The notes: generated from the sequence alone by a model not told the origin. DNA of 64,000 nucleotides from Acidobacteriota bacterium (GCA_947482665.1 CANKJK010000001.1:1-64000); one strand, 5' to 3'. Numbered from the stretch's first letter, positions 8,708 through 17,575 are shown. Made by a program: numbers and translations.

Positions 8708-9737
8708 GCGCCAGCGCCTGGATGCCAGGGTCACCCCCGTGGTCGGGCGATGGCTGCACGAGGTCCATGACCTCAATTGGCGCGGGTGTGAAGCACAGCA
8801 CGAACATGCCCAGCGCGCCGGCGGCCAGCCACCGGCGTCCCCGGTCCAGGGGCACTTCGGCGTCGTAGACCGGTGGGTGACGCGGGCCGAATCGCCAGAT
8901 CATCAGGAACGTCATCACCGTCCAGACGATCCAGGACGACGAGACAAACGACAGGCCGACGAGGCATGCGAGCATCACGAACGTGAGGTAGGTCGATCGG
9001 CGACCCAGCACGGCGTAGGCGATGTGTCCGCCGTCCAGCTGACCGATGGGAATGAGGTTGAGCGCGGTGGCCAGCAGGCCGAACCAGGCGGCAAAGGCCA
9101 TCGGGTGCAGGTTGAGCGTCTCTGTCCTGGGAATCGTGCCCCACTGGAGCCAGGAGATTGCTTTGAAGAGCAGCGGCTCGCCGAGCTCGATGCCCTGGAA
9201 GTCAGGTGGGATCTCGACGACGTGAGACAGGCGCATCCCGAACCACAGCACCGGAATCGCCACGACGAACCCGGCAATCGGGCCCGCGATGCCGATGTCA
9301 AAGAGCGCGCGTTTGGTGGGAATCGGTTGCCGGATCCTGATGAAGGCGCCCAGCGTGCCGGTGAGGAAGGGGGCCGGCAGGAAGTAGGGCAGCGAGGCGT
9401 CCACGCCGTAGCGGACGCACATCAGATAGTGGCCCATCTCGTGCGCCCCGAGGATGGCGAGGACGGACAGGCTGTACCAGAGCCCGTGCACCATGAGCGA
9501 GGCGAGGGAGAGGGGCTCGGTGGCCTCCGTCAAGTCCTGAGCCCAGGACGCATAGTGCAGGCCGCCGACGGCCGTGGTGGTGAACAGCGTCCCGAGCAGG
9601 AGCGCGAGGTACTTCCACTTCCGTTCTGGAGGGCGGACCGGCTGGAGTGGGACCCAGACCGGCTCCCGTTCCGCTGCCGATGGCGGCAGGAGCGGTGAGA
9701 GGTCAAAATCCGGGAGTTCCTGGGACGGGCGGTCCAC
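8661..9737 (-). CDS. site-2 protease family (M50) membrane metalloprotease
   Basis: The 358-aa protein has a proline-rich cytoplasmic N-terminus of about 55 residues, then several hydrophobic helices. The zinc site is LGAHEMGHYLM (HExxH), with the second conserved site LNLIPIGQLDGGH (NxxPxxxxDGG) towards the C-terminus. S2P enzymes cut within membranes, often releasing anti-sigma factors or clearing signal peptides; no substrate can be inferred here. The GTG at 9737 overlaps the TAG of the HU gene (TAGTG), so it is probably translated from the HU transcript. No PDZ domain is evident. Confidence 0.88.
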   Translation of the reverse strand: MDRPSQELPDFDLSPLLPPSAAEREPVWVPLQPVRPPERKWKYLALLLGTLFTTTAVGGLHYASWAQDLTEATEPLSLASLMVHGLWYSLSVLAILGAHEMGHYLMCVRYGVDASLPYFLPAPFLTGTLGAFIRIRQPIPTKRALFDIGIAGPIAGFVVAIPVLWFGMRLSHVVEIPPDFQGIELGEPLLFKAISWLQWGTIPRTETLNLHPMAFAAWFGLLATALNLIPIGQLDGGHIAYAVLGRRSTYLTFVMLACLVGLSFVSSSWIVWTVMTFLMIWRFGPRHPPVYDAEVPLDRGRRWLAAGALGMFVLCFTPAPIEVMDLVQPSPDHGGDPGIQALAPTAPSSGPHPLLPCA

Positions 9738-10006
9738 TACCCGAGGTTCTGGAGGTCTTTGCCGGGCTTGAACCGGATCGTCCGGCCGGGTGGGATACGG
9801 ACTTCCTTGCCCGTCCGGGGGTTTCGGCCGATGCCCCGCTTGCGGGGTTTCACCTGGAAGACGCCGAAGCCGCGCAGCTCTATGCGGTCGCCCCGCTGCA
9901 TCCACACCCGCATGGCGTCAAAGACCGCGTCGACCGCCACTTCGGCTTTCACCTTGGTGACGTCCGCGATTTTCGAGACTTCGTTGACGATGTCGACCTT
10001 GATCAC
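9737..10006 (-). CDS. hup: HU/IHF family DNA-binding protein
   Basis: This 89-aa protein binds and bends DNA as a dimer. MIKVDIVNEV opens the helical dimerisation half, and the beta-arm carries the signature GFGVFQVKPRKRGIGRNPRTGKE. The GTG at 10006 is chosen because it gives the family-standard N-terminus; the in-frame upstream extension would sit in the promoter region. It is the first gene of a two-gene unit with the M50 protease, behind a strong promoter about 35 bp upstream, as expected for an abundant nucleoid protein. Whether it is HU or an IHF subunit is not decided. Confidence 0.92.
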   Translation of the reverse strand: MIKVDIVNEVSKIADVTKVKAEVAVDAVFDAMRVWMQRGDRIELRGFGVFQVKPRKRGIGRNPRTGKEVRIPPGRTIRFKPGKDLQNLG

Positions 10007-10040
10007 GGGAATGCTCGCTCGGGGGCTGAAGGCTGTAACT

Positions 10041-10069
10041 ACTATAAAAATAATCACTTAGGCTGTCAA
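10041..10069 (-). promoter_or_regulatory. near-consensus sigma-70 promoter of the HU gene
   Basis: On the minus strand the sequence reads TTGACA, a 17-bp spacer, then TATAGT. It sits in an unusually A/T-rich pocket just upstream of the HU gene. The -35 is perfect and the -10 has one mismatch. Confidence 0.85.
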
Positions 10070-10133
10070 CGAAGCGCTGAATGGGCCATACTTGTTGGGT
10101 CCGGACTGTCTCTGGACACCCCCTGATACCGCT

Positions 10134-11501
10134 GTGCCCGCCAAACGCTCTTCCGTCGTGCTCGTGGGACGTCCGAATGTCGGCAAGTCCACCCTCTTCA
10201 ATCGTTTGACGGGGACTCGCCGCTCGATTGTGACGGCCGTGGCCGGCACGACCAGGGATGTCATCTCCCGGCCCATGACCCGGGACGACGTCAGCTTCGA
10301 TTTGATCGACACCGGCGGCATGTTCGGGGAGAGCGAGGACCCCCTCCACGAACTCGTGCTGGAGCGCGGCAAGCGCGCCATCGAATCGGCCGATGTCCTT
10401 GTCTTCGTGGTAGATGGCCGGAACGGTCTCGTGCCGGGCGATGAGGAAATCGCCTCGGCGATCCGCTCCAGAGGTGTGCCGGTGTTCCTGGCCATCAACA
10501 AGACCGACGACCACCGGGCCCGTACCGGGGCTCTGGAGTTCCACAAGCTGGGTTTCCAGGCGGCCTTTGAACTGTCGGCCGAGCATGGCGACGGCGTGGG
10601 CGACATGGCCGAGGCCATCGCTCTGACGCTCAAGGCCGCCGGGACCGCCGGCACTGCCGGCGATGAAACGGGCGAACTGCGGGTCGCCATCATCGGGCGG
10701 CCCAACGCGGGCAAGTCCTCCCTGGCCAACAAGCTCCTCCGGGAGGAGCGGATGATTGTGAGCCCCATGCCGGGGACCACCCGCGACACGATCGATGCGC
10801 CGCTGACCTGGCATAAGCGGCACTTCCGGATCTTCGATACCGCTGGTATCCGTCGCCCCGGGCGAGTCGCGCGCGGGGGCCAGGTGGAGTCGCTCTCGGT
10901 GCTGCTGGCGCGGCGCGCCATCGAGGACGCCGACGTGGTCGTGCTTGTGATCGACGCCAACGGCGGTGGCGCGGATCAGGACGCGACGATTGCGGGCGAG
11001 GCGGAGAAGGCGGGCTGCGGCGTCATCATCGTCGCGAACAAGTGGGACCTGATGAAGGGGCGCGGCGAGCGCTACTCCCTCGAGTTCGACGACAACCTGC
11101 GGCAGCACATCAAGTTCCTCGAGTACGCGCCCATTCTCCACATCTCGGCCGAGACAGGGGAGCGGCTCCCGAAGTTGCTCGAAGCCATCGACAAAGTGGG
11201 CACGGCGCGCCAGCGGCGCGTGACGACCGGCGCGCTCAACAAGTTCATCGCCGACGTCACAGCGGCGCACCCTCCGGTCAGTCCGGGCCACAGGCACGTC
11301 CGCATCATGTATGCCGCCCAGACCGGCGTGGCCCCGCCCAGCTTCGTGTTCTTCACGAACGTGGCGACCACCTTCCACTTCTCCTACCAGCGGTTCCTGG
11401 TGAATCAGCTCCGGGAGAAGTTCGGCTTCGAGGGGACGCCCATCCGCCTCCATATCCGGAAGCGCGGGGCCGAGCGGCCGAGCGAGCGGCCCCGGCACTA
11501 A
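10134..11501 (+). CDS. der: ribosome biogenesis GTPase Der (EngA)
   Basis: This 455-aa protein has two tandem GTPase domains, the hallmark of Der, which is needed for 50S subunit assembly. Domain 1 has GRPNVGKSTLFN near residue 11, DTGGM and NKTD. Domain 2 has GRPNAGKSSLAN near 190, DTAGI and NKWD. The C-terminal KH-like domain ends in PIRLHIRKRG. The GTG at 10134 gives a normal N-terminus. A possible promoter is CTGTCA (10063-10068), 18 bp, CATACT (10087-10092), partly back-to-back with the HU promoter. It is a weaker match. Confidence 0.95.
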   Translation: MPAKRSSVVLVGRPNVGKSTLFNRLTGTRRSIVTAVAGTTRDVISRPMTRDDVSFDLIDTGGMFGESEDPLHELVLERGKRAIESADVLVFVVDGRNGLVPGDEEIASAIRSRGVPVFLAINKTDDHRARTGALEFHKLGFQAAFELSAEHGDGVGDMAEAIALTLKAAGTAGTAGDETGELRVAIIGRPNAGKSSLANKLLREERMIVSPMPGTTRDTIDAPLTWHKRHFRIFDTAGIRRPGRVARGGQVESLSVLLARRAIEDADVVVLVIDANGGGADQDATIAGEAEKAGCGVIIVANKWDLMKGRGERYSLEFDDNLRQHIKFLEYAPILHISAETGERLPKLLEAIDKVGTARQRRVTTGALNKFIADVTAAHPPVSPGHRHVRIMYAAQTGVAPPSFVFFTNVATTFHFSYQRFLVNQLREKFGFEGTPIRLHIRKRGAERPSERPRH

Positions 11502-11513
11502 TCGCAAGGCTGC

Positions 11514-11522
11514 TGGTATACT
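11514..11522 (+). promoter_or_regulatory. extended -10 element, likely leaderless start for the MerR gene
   Basis: TGGTATACT is an extended -10 (TGn plus TATACT). Only 8 bp lie between the hexamer and the ATG at 11531, so a transcript starting at the usual distance would begin at or next to the start codon. Confidence 0.55.
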
Positions 11523-11530
11523 GCTTCCCC

Positions 11531-12055
11531 ATGGCCGCAAAGCTCTACAAGAGCGCGGAAGTCTGTGAGCGGGCGCAGGTCCAGCCCTACGTGCTGCGGT
11601 CGTGGGAAAAGGAATTTCCGGGGATCGGCGAGCAGAAGAGCGCTGAGGGTCCCCGGGTGTATCGGGAGTCGGATGTCGAGCAGGTGCTGCGGATCAAGCA
11701 GCTCGTGTTCGGCGAAGGCCTGACCCTCGCGGGGGCCAGGCGGCGGCTGGACGGTGCGCCGGTCGTGGTCGCGCCCGTGGTGGTCGAAGACGACGAGCCG
11801 GTCGAGCAGGTCGATGGCGACACCCGGCGGCGGATCGGCGTCGTCCGTGATGGACTGCGGTCTATCCTGGCGATGCTGGATGCAGCGCCTGCTACGTTTG
11901 AACTGGCCACTCAGGGCGTCAGCGCAGCGTCGCTGCCGGTCAGGGAACGGTCAGGCGCACAGCGGGGCACCGCGGTGCGGAGCAAGAAACAGGCGGCTGC
12001 GAAGCCTGCCCCCGCGCGACGAGACGTCGCCAAGGGCAAGCGCGCGACGGCCTGA
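11531..12055 (+). CDS. MerR family transcriptional regulator
   Basis: The 174-aa protein starts with a MerR-type winged helix (LYKSAEVCERAQVQPYVLRSWEKEFP, then GPRVYRESDVEQVLRIKQLV). The tail is acidic, then Lys/Ala-rich. It lacks the cysteine-containing metal or drug-binding loop of classical MerR proteins, so the signal is unknown. The start is set by the homologous N-terminus and the extended -10 just upstream. It lies between der and tRNA-Pro. Single-domain MerR proteins of this type are common in Acidobacteriota, usually without a known regulon. Confidence 0.82.
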   Translation: MAAKLYKSAEVCERAQVQPYVLRSWEKEFPGIGEQKSAEGPRVYRESDVEQVLRIKQLVFGEGLTLAGARRRLDGAPVVVAPVVVEDDEPVEQVDGDTRRRIGVVRDGLRSILAMLDAAPATFELATQGVSAASLPVRERSGAQRGTAVRSKKQAAAKPAPARRDVAKGKRATA

Positions 12056-12159
12056 GGTCCACAAGTCCCGGCTCACCGCCGGGCAGCCGCGCGTCACCCC
12101 CAGGGGCGAGCGGAGCAGAGCACGATGCGGCCGAGAGGCCGCCATGTCATGCCAAGTGT

Positions 12160-12236
12160 CGGGATGTAGCGCAGCCTGGTAGCGCACCTGACTGGGGGTC
12201 AGGGGGTCGCAGGTTCGAATCCTGTCATCCCGACCA
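12160..12236 (+). tRNA. tRNA-Pro (anticodon GGG)
   Basis: The 77-nt cloverleaf has acceptor arms CGGGATG and CATCCCG, discriminator A, and a genomically encoded CCA. The D-loop contains AGCCTGGTAGCGC, the anticodon stem is CCTGA/TCAGG with loop CTGGGGG, and the T-loop is GGTTCGAATCC. The anticodon GGG reads CCC and CCU codons. No strong promoter was seen directly upstream, so it may be read through from the MerR gene. Confidence 0.95.
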
Positions 12237-12339
12237 ATCTTTCTGCGGCTCAAAGGCTCGGTGCTGAACCGGGCCATTTCTATTTAGGCCGCCCCCGGCA
12301 TCGACGTCTGATCGGTAGGCGCTCGACCTGGAGGGACCG

Positions 12340-14559
12340 TCAGAACCGGATCAGCTTGTTGACCTTGACGATGAAGGCTCGATTGGCCAGGTCGGGAAAG
12401 CCGCTCGCCCTCGTATCGCGCTGGTCGTTGTACACCACGAAGATCTCGCTGCCGGGCCGGTATTCCCAGCGCAGTCGGACATTCGACGATAGCGACGTGG
12501 TGGACGAGTTGTACTGCACGAGCGCGCTGACGAACATCAGTGGCGTCACGGTGTAGGTGACGCGGCCGCCGACGAGCCGTGACTGGAAATCCCCCTCTTT
12601 CAGATTGACCCAGTTCAGCGAGAACGTCGGCTGCAGGGAGAAACGCGGCGTTACCTCCACGCGCCCTGAGGAGAGCGTCAGCACCGTGCGGTCTCCATCG
12701 TAGAACGTGCCGCGATCGAGGGCGATCGTGCCCGCGCGCTTCTTCTGCTGGCCCAGGCTGTAGGACACACGCAGGTTGGCATAGTCGTAGGCGCCAACGG
12801 GCAGCGTGACGCCCGAGGCAATCCGGAACGGCTGCGGCAGGAACTCGTGGGTGAGGCTGGGCTGAATGGCGAACCTGTCACTGTTGTGGAACTCGATGTC
12901 GAACTCGGCATCAGCCGTCCGCGTATCCACGCGCCCCGCGCCGGTCTCCGCCTGGAGCACGGAGGTTCGCCACACGTAGCGGCGGATGCGCTTGCTGTGT
13001 GCTGGCCTGGGGCTGAATCGAAACTGCCCGAAGGTCTCGCGGATATCGGTCCTCCGGACAAAGCCGAGATCAGGATTGAACCCGCGCCCGACGACGAGGC
13101 GCTCGACCTGGAGCCCGTACCGATCCGCGGCGTAGTCGAGCTGCCCGCGGTAGCTCTCCTGGTCGCCGTCTGCCTGGCGTGACGACGCGGCGTGCGCCCA
13201 GTAGCCGTTGAGGTTCAGGTAGTCGAAGAACGAGAACGTGGCATCGAGGCCGTAGGCCGTGTTCCGTCCCGCAATGAATTGCCCGGTCGACCGGTCTGTG
13301 TAGACGGCCCCGATGGCGCTGCGGCGCAGCACGTTCCGCTTCGCCCGGACCACGGTGAAGTTGGTGGCTGGTGTCCGCGACGCCGTGTCCGCCTTGGTCT
13401 CGATATTGAGAACGCCGAGACTGAAGAGTCCCATCCGCCCGGTCAGCCGTCCCCCGACCTGGATGGGCACTGTCACCGCGCCATTCAGCCCGATGCGGCG
13501 GCTGTAGAAGACCGTCGGCACATCCGCGTTGGTGCCGCCCACCGAGCCTGAGCCCGCGAAGGCAAACATCCCCTGATTCTCCAGAAAGAATTCCCGCTTC
13601 TCAGGGAAGAAGAGGTTGAAGCGCGTCAGGTTGATCTGCTGATCGTCGGCCTCGACCTGCGCGAAGTCGGTGTTGTAGGTGAAGTCTGCCGTGATGTTCT
13701 GCGTGACGCCGTACTTCAGATCGCCGCCGACGCTCCCGTCGAGCGCGTTGTCGACGTGCGACGCCTTGTCGGTGGTGAGGCTTCCGAGCGCGAAGGGCTT
13801 CACTTCGAGTCCGTGGCCGTGCTGCGGCGCCTGGATGCCGACGAGCTTCGCCTCGTAGGAGTAGGTGATGAGGCCGTTCTGTGCCTTGGCCTGTGGGATC
13901 GGGGTGATGTTGGTGACCTCGCTCTTCCAGCGGATGTCGCGTCGCAGCAGGATGCCCCACACCTGCTCGGCGTCCGGGCGATACCGCAGCGACTTGAAGG
14001 GCACCGAGGCCTCCATGGTCCAGCCGCCGTCGAAGCGCCCGACCTTCGCGTCCCACACCGGGTTCACGTCGCCGTTGTAGATCCGCTCGTCCGTGATCTG
14101 TCCGTCCATCTTCCCGCCGGCGGCGTTGACGACGAACGTGGTGCCGTTCCTGTGATCGAAGAAGGTGTCGAGGCCAAAGCCGAGGAAGTCGTTCTGGATG
14201 ATGTTGCCGTTGTCGCGGCGCATCTCGTTCGCGATGATCCGCTCGGGATGATCGTCCCAGCAGCGCGCCGCGACGTAGACGTTGTCATTGTCGAAGAGCA
14301 CCCACACGTCCGTGCGTTCGGTGGACGGCGCGCCGGGGTTCGGGTCCGCCTGGATGAAGCCGTTGATGGAGGGGAGCGTCGCGTAGACGGCTTCGTCCAG
14401 CTTGCCGTCGATGCGCAGCGGGGCGTCGATGCGGGCCGCGCGGATCGTCACCCCGGCGGCGTCGCGGGTGAGCGGCGGCCCCTGGGCGCGGGCGGGTGTG
14501 GAGGCCAGAACGGCCGACGCGGCGAGGACGCCGAGGGCGAGTCGAGGGTGCTGAAACAC
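12340..14559 (-). CDS. secreted DUF5916 outer-membrane barrel protein with CBM9-like N-domain (paralogue 1)
   Basis: The 739-aa protein has a signal peptide (LGVLAASAVLASTPARAQG). A carbohydrate-binding-module-9-like domain follows, about residues 40-230 (APLRIDGKLDEAVYATLPSI, DVWVLFDNDNVYVAARCWDD). The DUF5916 barrel region then runs to a C-terminal aromatic (NRAFIVKVNKLIRF), consistent with an outer-membrane beta signal. The stretch FNLFFPEKREFFLENQGMF is shared with the two other copies in this window. Family members are common in Acidobacteriota and Bacteroidota, often near peptidases or TonB receptors, but their function is not established. It is monocistronic and converges on tRNA-Pro. 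Confidence 0.85.
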   Translation of the reverse strand: MFQHPRLALGVLAASAVLASTPARAQGPPLTRDAAGVTIRAARIDAPLRIDGKLDEAVYATLPSINGFIQADPNPGAPSTERTDVWVLFDNDNVYVAARCWDDHPERIIANEMRRDNGNIIQNDFLGFGLDTFFDHRNGTTFVVNAAGGKMDGQITDERIYNGDVNPVWDAKVGRFDGGWTMEASVPFKSLRYRPDAEQVWGILLRRDIRWKSEVTNITPIPQAKAQNGLITYSYEAKLVGIQAPQHGHGLEVKPFALGSLTTDKASHVDNALDGSVGGDLKYGVTQNITADFTYNTDFAQVEADDQQINLTRFNLFFPEKREFFLENQGMFAFAGSGSVGGTNADVPTVFYSRRIGLNGAVTVPIQVGGRLTGRMGLFSLGVLNIETKADTASRTPATNFTVVRAKRNVLRRSAIGAVYTDRSTGQFIAGRNTAYGLDATFSFFDYLNLNGYWAHAASSRQADGDQESYRGQLDYAADRYGLQVERLVVGRGFNPDLGFVRRTDIRETFGQFRFSPRPAHSKRIRRYVWRTSVLQAETGAGRVDTRTADAEFDIEFHNSDRFAIQPSLTHEFLPQPFRIASGVTLPVGAYDYANLRVSYSLGQQKKRAGTIALDRGTFYDGDRTVLTLSSGRVEVTPRFSLQPTFSLNWVNLKEGDFQSRLVGGRVTYTVTPLMFVSALVQYNSSTTSLSSNVRLRWEYRPGSEIFVVYNDQRDTRASGFPDLANRAFIVKVNKLIRF

Positions 14560-14632
14560 GGCTCTAGGCTAACCCGACGGAGCCAGCGGGGACGTGGCGC
14601 GGCCTGGAGCACTCAGGATGCGGAGGGGATGG

Positions 14633-15319
14633 TCACCCGCCCGCGGGCAGGACGAGGTCTGGCCGATTGTTGCGGACTGAGTTCACATCCCGCGACACCT
14701 CATGGGCGGTGAGCCACTCCGGTGGGCAGGGCCTCACCAGCGGCAGGATGCGCTCCGGCTCCTGAATCTCTGGATCAAGCCACGTGTCCAGGTCGCGCTC
14801 GTCGAGGATGACGGGCATCCGGTCGTGAATCGCGGACATGAAGGTGTTGGCGGCCGTGGTCACGATGCTGAAGGACTGCACCGGTTCAGCGTCCGGCGAG
14901 GCCTTCCAACTGGACCACACGCCAGCGACGGACATGATGGCCCCATCCTTTCGAGCGATGGCGTGCGGCCGCTTCGGTCCTGATGCTGGCGTCAGCCACT
15001 CGTAGAAGCCCGAGAGGGGCACCACACATCGACGCTCTCGGAAGGCCTTCGCGTAGGTGCGCTTCTCGGCGATCTCCTCGCCCCTCGCGTTGAAGAGTGA
15101 GTATTTGGAGGCCTCTGCCAACGTCTTGGCCCAACCGGGCACCAGGCCCCATCGGGCCGGCTCAATCTGGCGAAGGTCCTCGCGCACCAGCACGAGCGGT
15201 GATTCCTGCGTCGGCGCCATGTTGAAGTTCGGCGCCACCGTAAGCTTCAGGGGGCGGCGGTTCAGATAGGCGACGGAGAGCTCTTCGGCGGAATAGGTGT
15301 GATAGGCGCGGCCACACAT
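14633..15319 (-). CDS. SRAP domain protein (YedK/HMCES, abasic-site shield)
   Basis: The 228-aa protein begins MCGRAYHTYS. Cys2 is the catalytic residue that forms a thiazolidine crosslink with abasic sites in single-stranded DNA. Other SRAP hallmarks are present: NFNMAPTQ, ARWGLVPGWAK, FNARGEEI, RRCVVPLSGFYEW with the conserved Glu, and the His motif IHDRMPVIL. It protects single-stranded abasic sites during replication. It stands alone between a DUF5916 gene and unrelated small genes. Length and motifs match the family with no sign of damage. Confidence 0.93.
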   Translation of the reverse strand: MCGRAYHTYSAEELSVAYLNRRPLKLTVAPNFNMAPTQESPLVLVREDLRQIEPARWGLVPGWAKTLAEASKYSLFNARGEEIAEKRTYAKAFRERRCVVPLSGFYEWLTPASGPKRPHAIARKDGAIMSVAGVWSSWKASPDAEPVQSFSIVTTAANTFMSAIHDRMPVILDERDLDTWLDPEIQEPERILPLVRPCPPEWLTAHEVSRDVNSVRNNRPDLVLPAGG

Positions 15320-15531
15320 CGGCGTAGTCTACCTGCGCCGCCGACTCTGCGTCCGCGGCTGCGGCAGCCGCTCCTGCCTCAAACGGCACAGACACACGTC
15401 ACGTTCAGGCGCTACGGTGAAGGACGCACTCGTCGTCCGCTGGCGGCGGACCTGGCGGCGGCCGGCGTCTGTGCTGGCGGGGCCCTCTGGCGTGCGAATC
15501 AGGCCACTCGCCGGCGCGGAGGATGTCAGTC

Positions 15532-15657
15532 ATGGGCGACAGAGGCGGCAGGAAAGACAAGGACAAGAGCAAGCAGCAACACGACAAGCGTCAGCAGCTG
15601 GAAACGCAGCAGAGAAAAGACAAGGCCGCGCCGAAGGCGAAGCCCAAGGTGGGATAG
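15532..15657 (+). CDS. small highly charged 41-aa protein
   Basis: The ORF reads MGDRGGRKDKDKSKQQ, then a Lys/Gln-rich stretch ending KAKPKVG. It is preceded by a clear Shine-Dalgarno sequence, GGAGG at 15518-15522, 9 nt before the ATG. The MGDRGG-KDK opening resembles small Lys/Gln-rich hypothetical proteins I recall from other bacteria, but no function is known to me. The protein is predicted to be disordered and basic, so nucleic-acid binding is conceivable but unsupported. It stands alone between the SRAP gene and the next membrane-anchored hypothetical. Confidence 0.6.
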   Translation: MGDRGGRKDKDKSKQQHDKRQQLETQQRKDKAAPKAKPKVG

Positions 15658-15684
15658 CTCACGGTATCGTAGTGGCGAGCGTCC

Positions 15685-16098
15685 ATGCCACCACGTCCGG
15701 TCGTCACCGAGACCGCCCCTGCCGTCGTTGAGCCCACATCTGCCGATCTGGACCATGTCGTCGAGCAGCTGAAGTCCTCCTGGACATCACGCATCACCGT
15801 CCGCCGCACGTCCCCGAAGGACATGGGCGTGCGCGAAGTGTACGTATTTCTGGACGGACAACGCATCGGGCTGCTGCACAACACCCAGGAACTGACGGTG
15901 GAGGTCCCTCCGGGTCCCCACACGCTCAAGGTCGACAACACGTTGTTCCGCAAGTCGCTGGACTTCACGCTGGCGGTGGGCGAGCATGCCATCTTCACCA
16001 CCGCGAACTACGCGGGCCCAGGCACATTTTCAATCCTGATGTTCTTCATGGGCGGCAATCTGATCTACCTGCTGCTTGAGCGGGAGGGGACCAAATGA
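15685..16098 (+). CDS. conserved hypothetical, beta-domain with C-terminal membrane helix
   Basis: The 137-aa protein has a PEGA-like middle (REVYVFLDGQRIGLLHNTQELTVEVPPGPHTLKVDNT), resembling surface beta-sandwich domains. A single C-terminal hydrophobic segment follows (FSILMFFMGGNLIYLLLE). No signal peptide is visible at the N-terminus, so it may be a tail-anchored protein facing the cytoplasm. Its stop overlaps the next gene's ATG (ATGA), so the two are translated together. I do not recognise a named family with confidence. Confidence 0.6.
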   Translation: MPPRPVVTETAPAVVEPTSADLDHVVEQLKSSWTSRITVRRTSPKDMGVREVYVFLDGQRIGLLHNTQELTVEVPPGPHTLKVDNTLFRKSLDFTLAVGEHAIFTTANYAGPGTFSILMFFMGGNLIYLLLEREGTK

Positions 16099-16886
16099 CC
16101 GGCGATTCCCAAAGATTACATGGCCTGCTCCGACTGATCTTTCTGGTGGCCTGCGTGGCGTATGCGCAGGCGGCAGGTGCGCAAGACTGCGGCTCGTGGC
16201 CGCGACCGGTGCTGTGCGAGGCGCAATTGATGGCCGTGCCCGCCGGTGCGAAGGCGGAGCGCGTGGACGGCCAGAGCCGAGTCCGCCTGGCGCCCCGCGG
16301 TCAGCTGGACCTCGTGCTCGAAGGGAAGGATCAGCGCGGGCGCCGGTTTCCGGACGAGTATCTGATGCTCGGCTACCAGGCGGCGGGTTGTGGCCGGCTG
16401 CTCCAGGTCGAGTCGCGCGGCCGAGGACTGCGCCTGAACGTCGGTGCGGAGGCCGGACGGTGCCGGATTGAGGTCTGGGTTCCGGGAAACCTGAACTTCG
16501 CCTGGCAGGTGGATGTCGAGGTGGACCCTGGTGCCCGCACCTCCTACAGCCGGCGCGACGCGGAAGCGGTCGTGCGCGCCCTCTACCGCGCGGTCCTTCA
16601 GCGCGAGGCCGACGGAGAGAGCCAGCGCGCCGCCGTGGCAGAGGTGCAGCAGGGGAACCTCGACGCACTGATCGCCTCGATGCTGCGCAGCCAGGAATTT
16701 GGCGAGCGACGGGAGCGCCTGTCCGCCGAAGCGCTCCTGGATGCCTTCTACGCTGGAATCTTCAACCGGCCGGCGGACACGGGAGGTGTGCGGGAGTACC
16801 TGAGCCTCGTCCGGGCCGGCCGCCACAGCGAGGTCCTCCTGCGGATGATTCGATCGCCGGAGTTTGAACGGAAGCTCCCAGGCTGA
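16095..16886 (+). CDS. secreted protein with DUF4214-like C-terminal repeats
   Basis: The 263-aa protein has a signal peptide (LLRLIFLVACVAYAQAAGAQD) and a beta-rich middle containing several cysteines. The C-terminal ~110 residues contain two DUF4214-like helical units: VRALYRAVLQREADGES ... SMLRSQEFGERR and LLDAFYAGIFNRPADTGG ... MIRSPEFERK. DUF4214 repeats occur in secreted and S-layer-associated proteins, and their role is not settled. It overlaps the preceding gene by 4 bp. Confidence 0.65.
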   Translation: MTGDSQRLHGLLRLIFLVACVAYAQAAGAQDCGSWPRPVLCEAQLMAVPAGAKAERVDGQSRVRLAPRGQLDLVLEGKDQRGRRFPDEYLMLGYQAAGCGRLLQVESRGRGLRLNVGAEAGRCRIEVWVPGNLNFAWQVDVEVDPGARTSYSRRDAEAVVRALYRAVLQREADGESQRAAVAEVQQGNLDALIASMLRSQEFGERRERLSAEALLDAFYAGIFNRPADTGGVREYLSLVRAGRHSEVLLRMIRSPEFERKLPG

Positions 16887-17029
16887 GCCCGGGTGTTGGG
16901 AACTCCGTCTCGCGGGGAATATCACCCGCCTTCCCGCGACGGCGTGTTCGCCTGTCGAGGCTGATGTGGGCCCGCCGATGGCACCTAACCTGCACTCAGA
17001 GTAGGCAGGCCATTGGCCGAGGAGGTCTC

Positions 17030-17524
17030 ATGAAAGCCCGCACACTCTGGACTGCAGCACTTCTGACTGGTGCGATGGTGACGGGTTTCGGGATGGTGAC
17101 GCCACCCACGAGGCCGACGCCGTTCCTCCCGGGCGACCGGTGTATCCGCTGCGACCGGCTCATCACGGACCGTTGGGTTGGCGGACAAACCACGGGCGGT
17201 GTTGATGCGCTGAAGTTCCGCACCGTGCGCTGCATGCTGACCTACCTGCGGGGCGCTCCGGCTCCCTACAAGCAGGTCTGGGTGAGCGATGGGCAAACCG
17301 GCAAGCTGATCGATCCGGAAAGGGCCGTCTTCGTCCCGGTCCCGATCGATACCTACACCGGTGAGCATCACTACGGCCTCGGCGACGTGGACTACGTCGC
17401 CTTCCACGACGCCAAGACGGCCGAAGCCGTCGCCACCACGCATGGGGTGAAGACGATGACGTGGGCCGCGGTGCAGTACTACGCCGCGTGGATGCCGGTA
17501 ACGGTGCCTGAAGCTCAACGCTGA
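17030..17524 (+). CDS. NosL-like periplasmic protein
   Basis: The 164-aa exported protein has an N-terminal hydrophobic signal (LWTAALLTGAMVTGFGMV). The core shows RCIRCDRLI near residue 40, then VRCMLTYL, YKQVWVSDGQTGKLIDPERAVFV and VAFHDAKTAEAVATTHGVKTMTW. That order resembles the NosL copper-chaperone fold (CxxC metal site, CM-YL helix, D...G.WIDA..A.YV, F.....A..F...G). No lipobox is seen, unlike typical NosL. The ATG at 17030 follows GAGGAGG, a strong ribosome-binding site. A TonB receptor lies 128 bp downstream on the same strand. A metal-handling role is inferred. Confidence 0.55.
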   Translation: MKARTLWTAALLTGAMVTGFGMVTPPTRPTPFLPGDRCIRCDRLITDRWVGGQTTGGVDALKFRTVRCMLTYLRGAPAPYKQVWVSDGQTGKLIDPERAVFVPVPIDTYTGEHHYGLGDVDYVAFHDAKTAEAVATTHGVKTMTWAAVQYYAAWMPVTVPEAQR

Positions 17525-17545
17525 CGCGCCTCTCCCCGCACGAAC

Positions 17546-17575
17546 CCGGGGGCATGGTTTCCAGCATGCCCCCGG
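17546..17575 (+). terminator. GC-rich hairpin without U-tract after the NosL-like gene
   Basis: CCGGGGGCATG and CATGCCCCCGG form an 11-bp perfect stem with an 8-nt loop, 21 bp after the stop codon. No T-run follows, so it may stabilise the 3' end or need another factor. Confidence 0.45.

Noticed and set aside
10064-10092. Strong divergent promoter for der
   Set aside because: CTGTCA-18-CATACT is only 4/6 in each box, so it is mentioned under der but not listed as its own feature.
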